64,000 bases of DNA from Mycolicibacterium hassiacum DSM 44199. Lineage in GTDB: Bacteria > Actinomycetota > Actinomycetes > Mycobacteriales > Mycobacteriaceae. The first letter of the stretch is position 1. Every line of letters starts with the position of its first letter. Below are positions 15,461 to 23,783 of this stretch, piece after piece. The notes under the pieces were generated by a model. That model saw nothing but the letters and a program-made list of their open reading frames with translations. It was not told where the DNA came from and did no database searches. The position numbers were made by a program, and so were the translations under genes. Location: NCBI RefSeq assembly GCF_900603025.1, contig NZ_LR026975.1:3596001-3660000 (forward strand), read 5' to 3'.

Positions 15461-16270
15461 TTAGGAATTCAGGAAAATCTGGACTCCCGTGCTGAAGGTC
15501 TTGCACTCGAGTGTCCGCTGGTAGAGCCGCGAGCAAGCGACCTCGTATCGCTTACCCGTCACCGGACTGCTGGCGATCACTGAAGTGTGGTTGCCCGTGA
15601 ACCCTGCGGGGACCTTCCGTGCAACCGCCAGGGCGAACTCGCATGAGGTGGTGGCCGATTCGGCGCTCACGCTGTAGCCGTTCGCTGACCCACACTGCAC
15701 GACAGTCGCAGCGGCAGTCGGAGCGGTGATGAGCGCGGTGGTCGTTGCGGTCGCAGCGGCGATGAGCGCAGCGGTGGGCTTCCTCATGCTGTCCTTCCCA
15801 GGTGACTTGGCGTTGCTCTGAACGTAGGTCGCCGCGTCCGTCCAGGGAAAGTCTTCGTCCGCCATCACGCTGCGTTGCGAGGTGCCCAACCGCCGACCAC
15901 CGATCCAGGTGGTGAGGGGTCCACCGCGCGGCAGTATCGAACCGATCTCCCACGGCTCGATCAGGTAGGAGGCCGGCCCGGCGGGCACCACAGGCTCCGG
16001 CTCGGCGGGCACCACAGGCTCGGGCCCGGCGGGCACCACGTGCTCGGGTCCGGCGGGCGCCGATGCCCAGCGCCAGGCATCCCGCCACCCCACGTCAGGG
16101 TCACCGCCGTCATCCGCCAGGGCGTTGAGGGCGTCGAACTCCCGCAGCATCCGTGCCCTGAACTGCTCGGTGGTCTCACCGGGCAGCGGGCTGAGGTCGG
16201 CGTCCTCCTCAGCTTCGAGGCGGTCGATGTCGGCAAGCAGGTCGTCCAGCGAGCGCATAGCCGTGATCAT
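15461..16270 (-). CDS. bitopic membrane or secreted protein with Cys-rich exported domain
   Basis: The frame is open from about 16270 (ATG; another at 16258 begins MRSLDDLLADIDRLEAEEDA) to 15461. The N-terminal 150 residues are acidic and Pro-rich, with three tandem copies of an EPVVPAGP-like octapeptide. A hydrophobic segment after MRKPTAALIAAATATTTAL then leads to a 75-residue exported domain with four Cys (VVQCGSA, TTSCEFAL, VACSRLY, LECKTF) and SPVTGKRYEV, a pattern seen in many mycobacterial exported proteins. Two readings are possible: one 269-residue protein with a central membrane anchor, or a separate 108-residue secreted protein starting at ATG 15787, which has a strong ribosome binding site. 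Confidence 0.6.
   Translation of the reverse strand: MITAMRSLDDLLADIDRLEAEEDADLSPLPGETTEQFRARMLREFDALNALADDGGDPDVGWRDAWRWASAPAGPEHVVPAGPEPVVPAEPEPVVPAGPASYLIEPWEIGSILPRGGPLTTWIGGRRLGTSQRSVMADEDFPWTDAATYVQSNAKSPGKDSMRKPTAALIAAATATTTALITAPTAAATVVQCGSANGYSVSAESATTSCEFALAVARKVPAGFTGNHTSVIASSPVTGKRYEVACSRLYQRTLECKTFSTGVQIFLNS
15793..15799 (-). promoter_or_regulatory. internal ribosome binding site that may set a second start
   Basis: GGAAGGA lies 5 bases before the in-frame ATG at 15787, which starts a signal-peptide-like sequence. This makes 15461-15787 a credible independent 108-residue secreted protein inside the longer frame. Confidence 0.5.
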
Positions 16271-16483
16271 CACGCCGACCACCGACACGGCGCGAGGTTG
16301 ATACGGGGACGTGACGAGCGGGATAAACGTCCCATCGGCCCCCTCAATGGGGCCCGCCACCTGTTGCGTGAACGGAACACTTTCAAGCGTTTACCTGCGT
16401 CGTTATCCACCGCGTGCAGACCTGTGCGATCCGCGCCGCACCGTCGGGGCGCGTCGAGTGTGCGCAATCGGCGCAAACCAGCG

Positions 16484-16504
16484 GCGTGTCGCGCGCCGAC
16501 ACGC
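16484..16504 (-). terminator. hairpin downstream of the PRT-hydrolase gene
   Basis: GCGTGTCG and CGACACGC form an 8-bp stem with a 5-base loop, about 24 bases past the stop of the leftward gene ending at 16528. Confidence 0.5.
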
Positions 16505-16527
16505 ACACTCGCGGTGGGTTGACGCCG

Positions 16528-17889
16528 CTAGGGTCCGGTGGTCGCGGTCACCGGGCTCAGGTGTTCGACGAACCAGTCGCGGGCCAGTTCGGCGACCTGT
16601 TCGAGCGCGCCGGGCTCCTCGAACAGGTGGGACGCGCGGGGGATCACCGCGATCTCGCAGCGGCCCGGGATCACCGAACCGGCCCGGCGGTTGAGCTCGA
16701 GCACGGCCTCGTCGTATCCGCCCACGATCAACAGCGTGGGCGCCTGCACCCGGGTCAGCGCCTGGCCCGCCAGATCCGGTCGGCCGCCGCGGGACACCAC
16801 GGCGGCCACCTGCACCCGCGGGTCGGTGCAGGCCAGCAGCGCCGCACCCGCCCCGGTGCTGGCCCCGAAGTACCCGACCGGCAGCGAGGCGGTGTCCGGC
16901 CGGCGTTTCAGCCAGTCGGTGACGGCGACCAGCCGCCGCGCCAGCAGGTCGATGTCGAAGACGGCGCCGCGGTCACGCTCCTCGGCGGGGGTCAGCAGAT
17001 CGAATAGCAGCGTGGCGATACCGGCCTCGTTGAGCACCCCGGCCACGTATCGGTTGCGGGGGCTGTGCCGGCTGCTGCCGCTACCGTGCGCGAAAACAAC
17101 CACACCGGTGGCGTTCTCGGGAATCGTCAGGTACCCGGTGACGGTCACGTCCCCGGCCCGGACCGTGACCTGCTCGTCGCGCGGCGGCGGGTCGTCCGGG
17201 TCGGTGGGGTCGGGCCGAAACCCGTTGCGCGCGCTGTCGAGCAGCGCGATCACCTCGTCGTCGGTGGTCTGGCGGAAGTCGCGGTAGCCCTGGCCGACGG
17301 CGTGGAAGTACGGCGGTGTCTGCAGGCACACCACCTCGTCGGCGCAGCCGGAGAACTGCGCCTCGATGTCGTCCGGGCCGATCGGCACCGCCAGCACCAC
17401 CCGCTTGGCGCCCTGAGCGCGGGCGATCTGGCAGGCGGCCTTGGCGGTGGCGCCGGTCGCGACACCGTCGTCGACAATGACCGCGGTCCGCCCGGCCAAC
17501 GGAACCCGGCCGTGACCACCGCGGAACCGCGCCGAGCGCCGCCGCAGCTCTTCGCGCTCCCGCCGTTCGACGGCGTCCATGTCCTCGCGGGTCAACCGTG
17601 CGGACTGCACGACGGGGGCGTTGATCACCCGGATCTCGTGGCCCTCGCCGATGGCGCCGTAGGCCAGTTCGGGCTGGAACGGCACGCCGAGCTTACGGAC
17701 AATGAGCACGTCCAGCGGGGCGCCGAGCGCCTTGGCGACCTCGTAGGCCACCGGAACCCCGCCGCGCGGCAGTCCCAGCACCACCACGTCCTCCCCGCGC
17801 AGGAACTCCAGCCGGCGGGCGAGCCGGCGCCCGGCGTCGGCCCGGTCGTCGAAGGGGCGGACGCCATCACGGGGCGGTGTCCGGTTCAT
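16528..17889 (-). CDS. phosphoribosyltransferase / alpha-beta hydrolase fusion (Rv0571c-like)
   Basis: 453 residues. Residues 1-215 are a type I phosphoribosyltransferase-like domain: LGLPRGGVPVAYEVAKALGAPLD, VRKLGVP, and the PRPP loop VIVDDGVATGATA. Residues 230-453 are a dienelactone-hydrolase-like domain with VVFAHGSGSSRHSPRN, the nucleophile elbow GYFGASTGAG, an acid in GGYDEAVL and a His in RASHLFEEPG. The same fusion, Rv0571c, belongs to the M. tuberculosis DosR dormancy regulon; a DosR-like box lies 34-51 bp upstream here. Substrates are unknown. Start ATG 17889. Confidence 0.88.
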   Translation of the reverse strand: MNRTPPRDGVRPFDDRADAGRRLARRLEFLRGEDVVVLGLPRGGVPVAYEVAKALGAPLDVLIVRKLGVPFQPELAYGAIGEGHEIRVINAPVVQSARLTREDMDAVERREREELRRRSARFRGGHGRVPLAGRTAVIVDDGVATGATAKAACQIARAQGAKRVVLAVPIGPDDIEAQFSGCADEVVCLQTPPYFHAVGQGYRDFRQTTDDEVIALLDSARNGFRPDPTDPDDPPPRDEQVTVRAGDVTVTGYLTIPENATGVVVFAHGSGSSRHSPRNRYVAGVLNEAGIATLLFDLLTPAEERDRGAVFDIDLLARRLVAVTDWLKRRPDTASLPVGYFGASTGAGAALLACTDPRVQVAAVVSRGGRPDLAGQALTRVQAPTLLIVGGYDEAVLELNRRAGSVIPGRCEIAVIPRASHLFEEPGALEQVAELARDWFVEHLSPVTATTGP

Positions 17890-17922
17890 GACCCCAGTCT
17901 GTCGCGGGAACCGCGCGTCCAG

Positions 17923-17940
17923 AAGGGCCTTTCGGCCATT
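17923..17940 (-). promoter_or_regulatory. DosR-like box
   Basis: AAGGGCCTTTCGGCCATT resembles the GGGACTTTCGGCCC-type DosR sites, with one deviation in each half. Position 34-51 bp upstream of the PRT-hydrolase start suits hypoxia/NO control by DosR. Confidence 0.5.
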
Positions 17941-17973
17941 CCCGGCCCGCTCCGGGGCGTCGGTTCCCCGGCC

Positions 17974-18327
17974 TCAACCCGCGCAGTCGACGCAGACGGT
18001 CTGGCCGTCCTGCGACGACGCCAGCCGGCTGATGTGGTGGATGAGAAAGCACTGCGAGCAGGTGAATTCGTCGTTCTTCTTCGGCACGACGGCGACGGTC
18101 ATCTCGCCGTTGATCACGTCGGGCCCGCCGAGGTCGAGCAACTCGGCTTCGTCGACCTCGTCGGTGTCGTCGACGTCGGTCCAGCCGGCTCCGCGCCCGC
18201 GGACCAAAAGCACGTCGTCGAGCGGTTCGTCGTCGCGCAACCGGTCGGGGTCGTATGTGCTGCCGAACGACCGCTCGTCCGCTTCCGCCTTCGATCGAGG
18301 CCGTCGCTTGGTATCCGTCGCGCTCAT
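17974..18327 (-). CDS. DUF4193 protein, zinc-ribbon-like
   Basis: 117 residues, a small acidic actinobacterial protein of the DUF4193 family. The N-terminus is hydrophilic (TKRRPRSKAEADERSF), followed by a strongly acidic stretch (DVDDTDEVDEAELLDL). The C-terminus has four Cys in two pairs, TCSQCFLIHHISRL and TVCVDCAG, which could hold one zinc. RBS GAAGGGGGAGAAC precedes ATG 18327. The family is widespread in mycobacteria and of unknown role. The 189 bp upstream, to the site-2 protease gene, hold no obvious gene. Confidence 0.85.
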   Translation of the reverse strand: MSATDTKRRPRSKAEADERSFGSTYDPDRLRDDEPLDDVLLVRGRGAGWTDVDDTDEVDEAELLDLGGPDVINGEMTVAVVPKKNDEFTCSQCFLIHHISRLASSQDGQTVCVDCAG

Positions 18328-18516
18328 GTTCTCCCCCTTCCGAATGGTCTCGGCGCAATGTGTCGATCAGAGCACTACCGCATCCGGAGTCAATAGGGCC
18401 GGAAGTCCCTGACCAGCGGGGTGTCTCGACACGTTCGCTGTTATCAATGCTCTTGACGGTCAGAACATTTCGCTCGCGGACGCATCTCGTCAGCGTGAAT
18501 CTCTCGTACTGACGGT

Positions 18517-19665
18517 TTACCGGCTGAACTGCGGGTGCGCCAGGTTTTGCACGTCGATGACACGTGTGATGTCGCTCGCGGTCACGATGCCCACCACCCG
18601 GCCGCCGTCGACGACCAGCGCACGGCGTCCACCGTTGGGGGCGAGCCGCTCCAACAGCGCCGTGATCGGTTCGTGCGGCTCGGCGGTGGCCACCTGCCGA
18701 AGCGGTACCGCCACGTCGCGCACCAGGGTGCCGGCGCGCCGATCCGGTGCGACGCCGCGCAGCTCCTGCAGCGTGATCATGCCGTCGATCGTGCCGTCGG
18801 GATTCTCCACCGGGTACGACGAGTGCCGGTGCCCCAGCACGTAGCGCTGGATGAAGTCCTCGACGGAGATCCAGCCCGGCGCGGTGTGCGGATGCGGCGT
18901 CATCGCGTCGGCGACGGTCACCCCGGCCAGCGACTGCTGGGTGCGGGTCCACATCTCCTCGTCCCGGGCGGCGGTGAGCAGGAACCAGCCGATGAACACC
19001 AGCCAGATCCCGCCCACGACGGCGCCGGCCAGAAACTCCAACAGCCCCAACGCGATCAGGACGTAGGCGACCACCCGTCCGGCGCGCGCCGCACCGATGG
19101 CCGCGCGGGCCGCATCGCCGTGCCGGCGCCACAGGATCGCCCGCAGGATGCGGCCGCCGTCCAGCGGCGCCCCGGGCAGCAGGTTGAACAGCGCCAGCAC
19201 CAGGTTGATGCCCGCCAGCCACGCGGCGACGGCGACCACGAGCGGCGACACGCCGACGGTACCGAGCACGGCGGCCGCGGCGCCGAACAGCACCGCGAGC
19301 GCGAGGCTCATCGCCGGCCCGGACGCCGCGATGGCGAACGCGGTCCGCGGCGTTTTCGCGTCGCCGCCCAGCCGCGCGACACCGCCGAACAACCACAGCC
19401 GCACGCCCAGCACCGGGATGCCGGCGCGGCTGGCCACCACGGCGTGGGTCAGTTCGTGCGCGAGCAGCGAGGCCATCAGCACCACCGCACCGCACGCTCC
19501 GGCCACCCAGTAGGTGCTGCCGGCGTACCCGGGAGCGAGTTCCGGCAGGGTCGAGGCCAGGCTCCAGGCGAACAGCCACAGGATCACGAGCACGCTCCAG
19601 TGCATGCTCAGCGGGAATCCCGCCACCCGACCGAGCCGAATACCCTCGTCCACCTTCATCTCCAA
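18517..19665 (-). CDS. site-2 protease-type M50 metalloprotease with C-terminal CBS pair (Rv2625c-like)
   Basis: 382 residues. The N-terminal 220 residues span the membrane about six times and carry the M50 zinc motif in [10 protein letters not shown] and the second motif [12 protein letters not shown] with the third ligand Asp. The C-terminal part has two CBS modules ([14 protein letters not shown] through [15 protein letters not shown], and [21 protein letters not shown]) which in related proteins bind adenine nucleotides. This architecture equals M. tuberculosis Rv2625c, a DosR-regulon member; I did not find a clear DosR box here. It probably performs regulated intramembrane proteolysis. 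Start ATG 19665, or the in-frame ATG 19659. Confidence 0.9.
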   Translation of the reverse strand: MEMKVDEGIRLGRVAGFPLSMHWSVLVILWLFAWSLASTLPELAPGYAGSTYWVAGACGAVVLMASLLAHELTHAVVASRAGIPVLGVRLWLFGGVARLGGDAKTPRTAFAIAASGPAMSLALAVLFGAAAAVLGTVGVSPLVVAVAAWLAGINLVLALFNLLPGAPLDGGRILRAILWRRHGDAARAAIGAARAGRVVAYVLIALGLLEFLAGAVVGGIWLVFIGWFLLTAARDEEMWTRTQQSLAGVTVADAMTPHPHTAPGWISVEDFIQRYVLGHRHSSYPVENPDGTIDGMITLQELRGVAPDRRAGTLVRDVAVPLRQVATAEPHEPITALLERLAPNGGRRALVVDGGRVVGIVTASDITRVIDVQNLAHPQFSR

Positions 19666-19879
19666 CCCACTTGCGCCGACAGTCCCGTGGTAGGCCCGCC
19701 TCGGGGCCCGAGCCGTACCGCCCGCTACTTCCTTTATTCCCCCGCGCGGCGCTTTATTCCACTGCCGCGCCGGGAGACCCCTGCTCGGACGGACTCGGCC
19801 TGACGCTATGCCCGTCGGCCCGGGACCGGTGGAGGAATTTGTCCCTATCCGGGTGGGCGAATGTCCCCGGCGCGCGCCG

Positions 19880-20044
19880 CTACCGCGCTTCCAGCGCCGC
19901 GACGACCGCGGCCGCGATGAAGATCACCACGGCGAACCCGAGCGCCGCGAAGAGTTCGCCACTCACCCCCACCTTCACCGCGATCGCGGTGAACAGCGCG
20001 ACCAGGAGCAGTCCTCCCAGCAGTATCGGCAAGAGCTTCCTCAT
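19880..20044 (-). CDS. small membrane protein, two spans
   Basis: 54 residues from ATG 20044: [20 protein letters not shown] starts the first span, a short polar link KVGVSGELF follows, then a second span [18 protein letters not shown] ending EAR. Longer starts (up to 20134) add an unlikely polar N-terminus. No strong ribosome binding site. A short hydrophobic gene of this kind could be a stress membrane peptide; nothing more can be said. The 214 bp to the site-2 protease hold no other gene. Confidence 0.55.
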   Translation of the reverse strand: MRKLLPILLGGLLLVALFTAIAVKVGVSGELFAALGFAVVIFIAAAVVAALEAR

Positions 20045-20203
20045 AACCGGGATGGTAAGAATCCGCGACGCTGCCGCGACGAGGGGCGTACGGCCCGGTG
20101 CGGAGCCGTCGAGTTCGGTTCGCCACGATTCCAACCGTTCCGCTCACGCACCGCGCGGCCCAGGATGGCCCGAGTCCTGACCACCGGCGCGAGGAACGCA
20201 ACC

Positions 20204-21460
20204 ATGACTTCAACCGCTGTGCCCGACAACGCCTTTGACCTCGGCGAGACGGCCGACTACGAGACACTGGCCGCCCGGTTCCGGCCCATCTTCGAGCGCA
20301 TCAAGGCCGGCGCGGTGCAGCGCGAACGCGACCGCGCCCTGCCGTTCGAGCAGATCGAGTGGCTCAAGCAGGCCCGGTTCGGCGCGGTGCGGTTTCCGGT
20401 GTCGGCCGGCGGGCACGGCGCCAGCATCCCGCAGCTCACCCGGCTGCTGATCGAGTTGTCCACCGCCGACTCGAACATCACCCAGGCGTTGCGCGGCCAT
20501 TTCGCGTTCGCCGAGGACCGGCTGGTCGCCCCGCCCGGACCCGGGCGCGACGCCTGGTGGGCGCGGTTCGCCGCCGGGGAGATCGCCGGCAACGCCTGGT
20601 CGGAGATCGGCGACGTGCTGCTCGGCGAGACGAACACCAAGGTCACCCCCGGCGAGCAGCCCGGAACCTTCTACGTCAGCGGGCAGAAGTACTACAGCAC
20701 CGGCAGCATCTTCGCCGACTGGGTGGACCTGTACGCCCAGCGCGTCGACACCGGTGAGTTCGTCATCGCCGCGGTCGACGCCCGCGACCAGGGGGTCACC
20801 CACTTCGACGACTGGGACGGGTTCGGCCAGCGCACCACCGGGTCGGGCACCTCGACCTACGACCGGGTGCCGGTACCCGAGGAGAACCTGATCCCGTTCG
20901 ACACCCGGTTCCGCTATCAGACCGCGTTCTATCAGCTGTTCCACCTGGCCACGCTGGCCGGTATCGCGCACGCGGCGGCCGACGAGCTGGCCGCGCGGGT
21001 CCGGGCCCGCACCCGCACCTTCAGCCACGGCAACGCGCCCACCTACGCGCAGGACCCGCAGATCCAGCAGGTCGTCGGCGAGGTGACCGCGGCCGCGTTC
21101 GCCGCCGAGGCGATCGCACTGCGCGCGGCCGAAGACGTGCAGCGCGCCTACGAGGCGGCGCTGGCCGACGATCCCGAGCGCGACCGGCAGGCCAACATCG
21201 CCGCCGAGCTGGCCACCGGAAAGGGCCAGGTGGTGGCGACGAACCTGGTCGTGCAGGCCACCTCGAAGCTGTTCGATGCGCTGGGCGCGTCCGGGGTCCG
21301 GGCCGACGCGGGGCTGGACCGGTTCTGGCGCAACGCCCGCACGGTGTCGAGCCACAATCCGACGGTGTTCAAGGCCAAGGTGATCGGCGACAACGCGATC
21401 AACGGCACCGAACCGGTCTACGTGTGGGCGATCGGCACCTCACCGCAGGCCGGACGCTGA
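20204..21460 (+). CDS. acyl-CoA dehydrogenase-fold flavoprotein (SfnB/DszC-like)
   Basis: 418 residues from ATG 20204 (after GAGGAA). The acyl-CoA dehydrogenase fold is clear: RFGAVRFPVSAGGHGASIPQL, then GEIAGNAWSEIGDVLLGETNTKV and SGQKYYSTGSIFADWVDLYAQ. The catalytic Glu position near the C-terminus is not conserved: the corresponding SGVRADAGLDRFWRNARTVSSHNP pattern is that of flavin-dependent monooxygenases such as DszC and SfnB, where reduced FMN and O2 oxidise sulphur or nitrogen compounds. So a monooxygenase is more likely than a dehydrogenase. A reductase partner is not adjacent. Confidence 0.82.
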   Translation: MTSTAVPDNAFDLGETADYETLAARFRPIFERIKAGAVQRERDRALPFEQIEWLKQARFGAVRFPVSAGGHGASIPQLTRLLIELSTADSNITQALRGHFAFAEDRLVAPPGPGRDAWWARFAAGEIAGNAWSEIGDVLLGETNTKVTPGEQPGTFYVSGQKYYSTGSIFADWVDLYAQRVDTGEFVIAAVDARDQGVTHFDDWDGFGQRTTGSGTSTYDRVPVPEENLIPFDTRFRYQTAFYQLFHLATLAGIAHAAADELAARVRARTRTFSHGNAPTYAQDPQIQQVVGEVTAAAFAAEAIALRAAEDVQRAYEAALADDPERDRQANIAAELATGKGQVVATNLVVQATSKLFDALGASGVRADAGLDRFWRNARTVSSHNPTVFKAKVIGDNAINGTEPVYVWAIGTSPQAGR

Positions 21461-21644
21461 CGACGTGAGCCGGCGCGGACATGTTTGGGCCGGCCCAGGT
21501 CGGGAATGCAGGGACAGGCCGTCGTCGTCGACGGAACCGGGGTTTCCGTCGGTTCAGACCTGAGAGCCGACGGAGCTTCCGATCATCCCCCGGCATCTCT
21601 CGCCACCCGGTTTGACCTGCGAAAACACCTCCTCAAGCAACCCG

Positions 21645-21671
21645 CTGGCACTCGGCGCCACAGAGTGCTAA
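21645..21671 (+). promoter_or_regulatory. CIRCE element (HrcA operator)
   Basis: CTGGCACTC, nine bases, GAGTGCTAA. The right half matches the CIRCE consensus exactly, the left half has two changes, and the N9 spacing is exact. It lies 71-98 bp upstream of the Hsp20 start, implying HrcA repression and heat induction. The rest of the 282-bp gap (21461-21742) shows nothing else. Confidence 0.85.
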
Positions 21672-21742
21672 CACGGAAGTGCACAGAGGTTTCAGCTGCC
21701 CGCCAGGGTGGCGGGCCCACAGTCAGCGAGGAGGTGATCGTT

Positions 21743-22192
21743 GTGCTCCGCTTTGATCCCTTCAGTGACCTCGACGCCTGGGCCAGGGCCCTACTCACCG
21801 GCGAGTCCGGTTCGGAGCGCAGTCCGCGGTTCATGCCGATGGACCTGTGCAAGGTCGACGATCACTACCTGTTGACCGCCGACCTACCGGGGGTCGATCC
21901 GCACTCGATCGATGTCAGCGTCGAGAACGGCACGCTGACGATCTCGGCGCAACGTTCGGCACGATCGGACGACTCGGTGCAGTGGCTGGCCAACGAGCGC
22001 TTCTACGGCAGCTACCGCCGACAGCTCTCGCTCGGTGAGGGCGTCGACGAATCGGGCATCGCGGCGACCTACGAGAACGGTGTGCTGACCGTGACGATCC
22101 CGTTGGCCGAGAAGGCGAAACCGCGCAAGATCGAGGTCGCGCACGCCGCGGGCCAGAAGGCGATCGAGGCCACCACGGTCGACGCGGCCTGA
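21743..22192 (+). CDS. Hsp20-family small heat shock protein
   Basis: 149 residues from GTG 21743, chosen because GCGAGGAGG at 21725-21733 gives a 9-base spacing; the GTG at 21734 abuts it. An ATP-independent holdase chaperone forming large oligomers. The alpha-crystallin domain (about 33-135) has DHYLLTADLPGVDPHSIDVSVENGTLTI-type strands, ERFYGSYRRQLSLGEGVD and the family hallmark ATYENGVLTVTIP, then EKAKPRKIEV as in the mycobacterial 18-kDa antigen. A CIRCE element upstream indicates HrcA control. Confidence 0.93.
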   Translation: MLRFDPFSDLDAWARALLTGESGSERSPRFMPMDLCKVDDHYLLTADLPGVDPHSIDVSVENGTLTISAQRSARSDDSVQWLANERFYGSYRRQLSLGEGVDESGIAATYENGVLTVTIPLAEKAKPRKIEVAHAAGQKAIEATTVDAA

Positions 22193-22205
22193 TTCCTGTC
22201 ACCCG

Positions 22206-22246
22206 GCTGCGGACGGCACCGCCCCACGGCGGCCGCTGTCCGCAGC
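22206..22246. terminator. compound bidirectional hairpin terminator
   Basis: An outer stem (GCTGCGGACGGC with GCTGTCCGCAGC, one wobble) encloses an inner CCGCC/GGCGG stem. It lies between the convergent Hsp20 and GNAT genes and should stop transcription both ways. Confidence 0.7.
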
Positions 22247-22259
22247 ACCGATTCGCGAC

Positions 22260-22859
22260 TCAGCGGTGCCGGTCCAGCCGGTGCCGCAGGTGGGTGCGCA
22301 CCGCCGGCCACTCGATGTCGAGAATCGAGTACACCACGGTGTCGCGCCGCGAGCCGTCGGGCAGCAACTGATGGCTGCGCAGCACCCCGTCGAGTTTCGC
22401 GCCCAGCCGTTCGATCGCCCGACGGCTCTCGAAGTTGAAGAAGTGGGTGCGGAATTCCACTGCCACGCAACCCAACTGCTCGAACGCGTGGCCGAGCATG
22501 AGCAGCTTGGTCTCGGTGTTGACGCCGGTGCGCCGCATCGGCGCCACACACCAGGTGTGGCCGATCTCCAGCCGGCGGCTGGGCGCATCGGCGTGCAGAT
22601 AACTCGACGAGCCGATCAGCCGGTCGTCGTCGAGGGAGCGGACCACGAACGTCAGCCCGGTGTCGGGGTTCTGGGCCGCCAATCGGGCGTCGACCCACCG
22701 CTCGACGTCGGCCGCCCCGGGCGCGGCGGTGAACCACAACCCACCCATCTCGTCGTCGGCCGCAGCCGCGACGATCTCGGAAAGGTGTTCGCGGCGAAGC
22801 GGTTCCAGCCGCACCCAGCGTTCACCGGTGAGCGTCACCGGGGTGAGGAACCCGGTCAT
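22260..22859 (-). CDS. GNAT-family N-acetyltransferase
   Basis: 199 residues. The RimJ/RimL-type GNAT fold: VRLEPLRREHLSEIVAAA at the start, LTFVVRSLDDDRLIGSSSYL, then the acetyl-CoA region LEIGHTWCVAPMRRTGVNTETKLLML and FFNFESRRAIERLGAKLDGVLRSHQ. Such enzymes acetylate protein N-termini, amino acids or antibiotics; the target is unknown. ATG 22859 overlaps the stop of the upstream membrane-protein gene (ATGA), so both are in one operon. Confidence 0.88.
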   Translation of the reverse strand: MTGFLTPVTLTGERWVRLEPLRREHLSEIVAAAADDEMGGLWFTAAPGAADVERWVDARLAAQNPDTGLTFVVRSLDDDRLIGSSSYLHADAPSRRLEIGHTWCVAPMRRTGVNTETKLLMLGHAFEQLGCVAVEFRTHFFNFESRRAIERLGAKLDGVLRSHQLLPDGSRRDTVVYSILDIEWPAVRTHLRHRLDRHR

Positions 22860-23302
22860 GACCGGTTCGGCGCCGGGGTGGACGCCGGCCAGGCCGCGAC
22901 CATCGCCCACACCGAGGTGAGCACCGCGGCGACCGCGGTGGCGCCGCCGACGTACCAGCCCCAGCCCACCGACACCGGCCCGTACACGTAGAGCCGGTAG
23001 TACCAGACGGTGAGCACCACCAGCAGCACCGAGATGGCCAGCGCCGCGGTGGACGCCAGCCGTGCCGAAAGGCCCTGGGCGGCCATCGCCCCGGCGACGA
23101 TCAGACACGCGGCCAGCAGCACGATGGACTGACCGACCCCGAACGCGGTGAGCCGCTCGGCCAGTCCGGCGAGGTCTCCGCCGACCACCCCGCCGACCGC
23201 GCTGGCGCGTTGCCCGTCGACCGTCAGCCACGGCAGCCAGGCGCTGACCACCACGAGCGCGGCGGTGAACGCCACCAGCCATCCGGGACGCAGCCGAGAC
23301 AT
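22856..23302 (-). CDS. four-span membrane protein, unknown function
   Basis: 148 residues with four hydrophobic spans: VAFTAALVVVSAWLPWL, FGVGQSIVLLAACLIVAGAM, STAALAISVLLVVLTVWYY and AVAAVLTSVWAMVAAW. A loop after span 1 (TVDGQRASAVGG) resembles the extracytoplasmic loop of actinobacterial Trp-associated or DUF2567-like membrane proteins, but I cannot assign a family. It overlaps the GNAT gene by 4 bases and is divergent from the cupin gene with 22 bp between starts. Confidence 0.75.
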   Translation of the reverse strand: MSRLRPGWLVAFTAALVVVSAWLPWLTVDGQRASAVGGVVGGDLAGLAERLTAFGVGQSIVLLAACLIVAGAMAAQGLSARLASTAALAISVLLVVLTVWYYRLYVYGPVSVGWGWYVGGATAVAAVLTSVWAMVAAWPASTPAPNRS

Positions 23303-23324
23303 GTTTCGAGATTACGGTATTGCC

Positions 23325-23765
23325 ATGACCGAACTCCCCGACTGGGCGCGCCGTCTGGACCTGGCCCCGCATCCCGAGGGCGGTTGGTTCCGCGAGACGT
23401 GGCGCAGTGAGCTGACGGTGCCGCAGTCCGCGCTGCCGCCGGACTACAGCGGCCCGCGCAGCGCGGGCACCGCCATCCTGTTCTTGCTCATGCCCGGCCA
23501 GCAGTCGGCGTGGCACACCGTGCGCAGCGCCGAGTTGTGGCTGTACCACTTCGGCGGCCCGCTGCTGCTGGAGTTCGGCCCCGAACAGGACGGCGCCACA
23601 ACGCACGTGCTGGGCGCCGACATCACGGCCGGGCAGCAGCCGCAGATCGTGGTCCCGCCCGGGCACTGGCAGCGGGCCCGGCCCCGGGACGACCAGCCCT
23701 GCCTGGTGAGCTGTGTGGTCGTCCCGGGATTCGACTTCGCCGACTTCTCCATGGCCGCCGACTGA
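23325..23765 (+). CDS. cupin protein, DUF985 family
   Basis: 146 residues, a single cupin barrel: RRLDLAPHPEGGWFRETWRS (the family hallmark), AILFLLMPGQQSAWHTVRSAELWLYHFGGPL with possible metal His, and VVPPGHWQRARP. The family is typified by E. coli-like YML079w relatives whose ligand is unclear. A TACGGT -10-like element at 23313-23318 and no ribosome binding site suggest a leaderless mRNA. Confidence 0.88.
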   Translation: MTELPDWARRLDLAPHPEGGWFRETWRSELTVPQSALPPDYSGPRSAGTAILFLLMPGQQSAWHTVRSAELWLYHFGGPLLLEFGPEQDGATTHVLGADITAGQQPQIVVPPGHWQRARPRDDQPCLVSCVVVPGFDFADFSMAAD

Positions 23766-23783
23766 GGCCGGCCCGGCCGGGCG

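Noticed and set aside
15036..15495. Two plus-strand frames of 106 and 142 codons
   Set aside because: No ribosome binding site, domain or coding-type composition; they overlap each other in different frames.
19666..19879. A DosR box before the site-2 protease
   Set aside because: Only unpaired GGGAC/GTCCC fragments with wrong spacing or orientation were found.
20083..20096. GGGGCGTACGGCCC as a second DosR box before the 54-residue membrane protein
   Set aside because: It lacks the GGGAC half and the T-rich centre; the match is too weak to claim.
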